Positions 3,913 through 5,044 of a stretch of DNA of 5,044 nt are shown here, piece by piece (position 1 is the stretch's first letter; each line of letters starts with the position of its first letter). The stretch comes from an uncultured bacterium. GTDB lineage: Bacteria; Pseudomonadota; Alphaproteobacteria; CAISDR01. A model generated the notes under the pieces. It had not been told where the DNA came from. It saw only the letters and a program-made list of their open reading frames with translations, and made no database searches. The translations under genes were made by a program, and so were the position numbers. Location of the stretch: contig CAISDR010000188.1 of assembly GCA_903884125.1 (NCBI GenBank), positions 1 through 5,044 on the forward strand, written 5' to 3'.

Positions 3913-5044
3913 TGGTGAACCGGTCTGACATCCAACAGGGCACCAGACCCTTTGCCGGGTTTGAATGGCAGTTGGCTGGCCGGTATCTGCGCGCCCGCCG
4001 GACCGAAGGTTTTGTGTCCGTCATTGCCGGGTTCTCGCTGGTCGGGATTGCGCTTGGGGTTGCGACCCTGATCATCGTCATGGCGGTCATGAACGGCTTT
4101 CGCATCGAATTGCTGGGCCGCATTCTTGGGCTGAATGGCCATGCCACGATCCTGCCCATCGAACGGGCCATGGAGGATTATGCGACCTTGACCGAGCGGG
4201 TCTTGCATGTGCCGGGGGTAATCCGTGCCATGCCCCTGATCGAGGGGGTGGCTTTTGCCACCGCAAATGGCCAGCCGGGATTTGGGGTTCAGATCCGGGC
4301 TTTTCGTCAGGGGGATTTTGCCAATCTTCCCTATATTGCTAATGGCGTTAAAAGCGGTGACCTAGCCGAATTTCACGGAACCGATGTGGCCGTAATCGGC
4401 AAGCGGCTGGCGTCATCCCTGTCGCTGTCTGTGGGCGACCGGATCACCCTGATCAGTGCCAAGGGGGGCGCTCAGACCCCGTTTGGTACGACGCCACGGG
4501 TCGTTGCCTTTGAAATCGTGGCGATTGTCGAGGTTGGGGTCAGCGACTATGACGCCTCGTTCGTCTATCTGCCGCTTGAAGCAGCCCAGGCCTATTTCAA
4601 GGCAGGGCCTGTTGCCTATGGCATCGAGCTTTCCGTTCTCGACCCCGACAGGATTGATCAGTATCTACCGGCGATCCAGTCGGCAGTAGGCATAAACTAC
4701 CGCATTTTTGACTGGCGACAGAGGAACTTGCAGATATTTTCTGCCCTGCAGGTTGAACGTAATGTGATGTTCCTGATCCTGACTTTGATCATCCTGGTGG
4801 CCGCGCTTAACATCATTTCGGGTCTGATCATGCTGGTCAAGGACAAGGGGCGGGATATTGCGATCCTGAGGACAATGGGGGCGACACGCGGCGCTGTCAT
4901 GCGGATATTCCTGATTGCCGGGGCATCGATCGGGGTGTCCGGCACCTTGCTGGGTCTGATAATCGGCACGGTTTTCTGCGCGAATATCGAAACCCTGCGC
5001 CAGTTTTTATCGCGGCTGTCGGGTACCGAGCTGTTTTCGCCCGA
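3912..5044 (+). CDS. lolC: LolC/LolE-family lipoprotein-releasing ABC transporter permease (3' truncated)
   Basis: This encodes the inner-membrane subunit of the Lol ABC transporter, which with the LolD ATPase extracts mature lipoproteins from the inner membrane and hands them to LolA for delivery to the outer membrane. The frame is open for 377 codons to the window edge; family members have about 410-430 residues, so only the end is missing. FEWQLAGRYLRARR (17-30) is the cytoplasmic N-terminus before membrane segment 1 (about 37-60), ending in the family motif VMAVMNGFR. A large periplasmic domain (about 61-283) follows, then segment 2 (about 285-308), the cytoplasmic loop KDKGRDIAILRTMGAT typical of FtsX/MacB-like permeases, and segment 3 (about 325-345). 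Its ATG shares a base with the proS stop (TGATG), implying translational coupling; lolD would be expected next. Sequence alone does not separate LolC from LolE. Confidence 0.93.
   Translation, partial: MVNRSDIQQGTRPFAGFEWQLAGRYLRARRTEGFVSVIAGFSLVGIALGVATLIIVMAVMNGFRIELLGRILGLNGHATILPIERAMEDYATLTERVLHVPGVIRAMPLIEGVAFATANGQPGFGVQIRAFRQGDFANLPYIANGVKSGDLAEFHGTDVAVIGKRLASSLSLSVGDRITLISAKGGAQTPFGTTPRVVAFEIVAIVEVGVSDYDASFVYLPLEAAQAYFKAGPVAYGIELSVLDPDRIDQYLPAIQSAVGINYRIFDWRQRNLQIFSALQVERNVMFLILTLIILVAALNIISGLIMLVKDKGRDIAILRTMGATRGAVMRIFLIAGASIGVSGTLLGLIIGTVFCANIETLRQFLSRLSGTELFSP

Noticed and set aside
1..5044. CRISPR array, transposase or insertion-sequence ends.
   Set aside because: No regularly spaced repeats, no transposase-like frame and no flanking terminal inverted repeats were seen.

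Overview
The window looks like a piece of an alphaproteobacterial chromosome of moderate GC content. The main reason is the right-hand gene order: methylmalonyl-CoA epimerase (mce), a DUF1467 membrane protein, a short-form prolyl-tRNA synthetase (proS) and a LolC/E-type lipoprotein-export permease. As far as I recall, this order is typical of Alphaproteobacteria. The ProRS lacks the editing insertion, also as in that class. I cannot place it more finely; a marine Rhodospirillales or SAR116-like genome is a guess.

Layout. Positions 1-494 hold the 3' end of a Phd/YefM-type antitoxin gene and a complete VapC-type PIN-domain toxin gene that overlaps it. Positions 495-680 are intergenic with two strong GC hairpins, one after the toxin gene and one over the stop codon of the next gene. 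Positions 681-1334 (minus strand) encode a LysE/ArgO-family amino-acid exporter that converges on vapC. Positions 1335-1471 are the divergent regulatory gap between the exporter and mce. Positions 1472-2152 hold mce and the DUF1467 gene, 3 bases apart and surely one operon. Positions 2153-2595 are a 443-base gap with no convincing protein gene but dense structure. Positions 2596-5044 hold proS and, through a TGATG stop/start overlap, the lolC-like gene, which runs off the window.

The most interesting part is the 2153-2595 gap. It has a GC-rich hairpin followed by eight T (plus-strand terminator), a second hairpin whose minus-strand product ends in eight U (minus-strand terminator), and a third perfect hairpin between them. 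There is also an (ATT)4 linker and a single-stranded CCTCCC that is complementary to Shine-Dalgarno sequences. The three G-U wobble pairs in the plus-strand terminator stem argue for a plus-strand transcript of about 180 nt, a candidate small regulatory RNA. The GNRA-capped minus-strand terminator means an opposing transcript is also possible.

The genes do not form a single pathway. The toxin-antitoxin pair and exporter are accessory. The mce product supports propionyl-CoA/methylmalonyl-CoA metabolism, proS is a translation gene, and lolC belongs to the outer-membrane lipoprotein trafficking ABC transporter. I see no evidence of a large undescribed multi-gene system; the novel candidates are the RNA element and its possible control sites.
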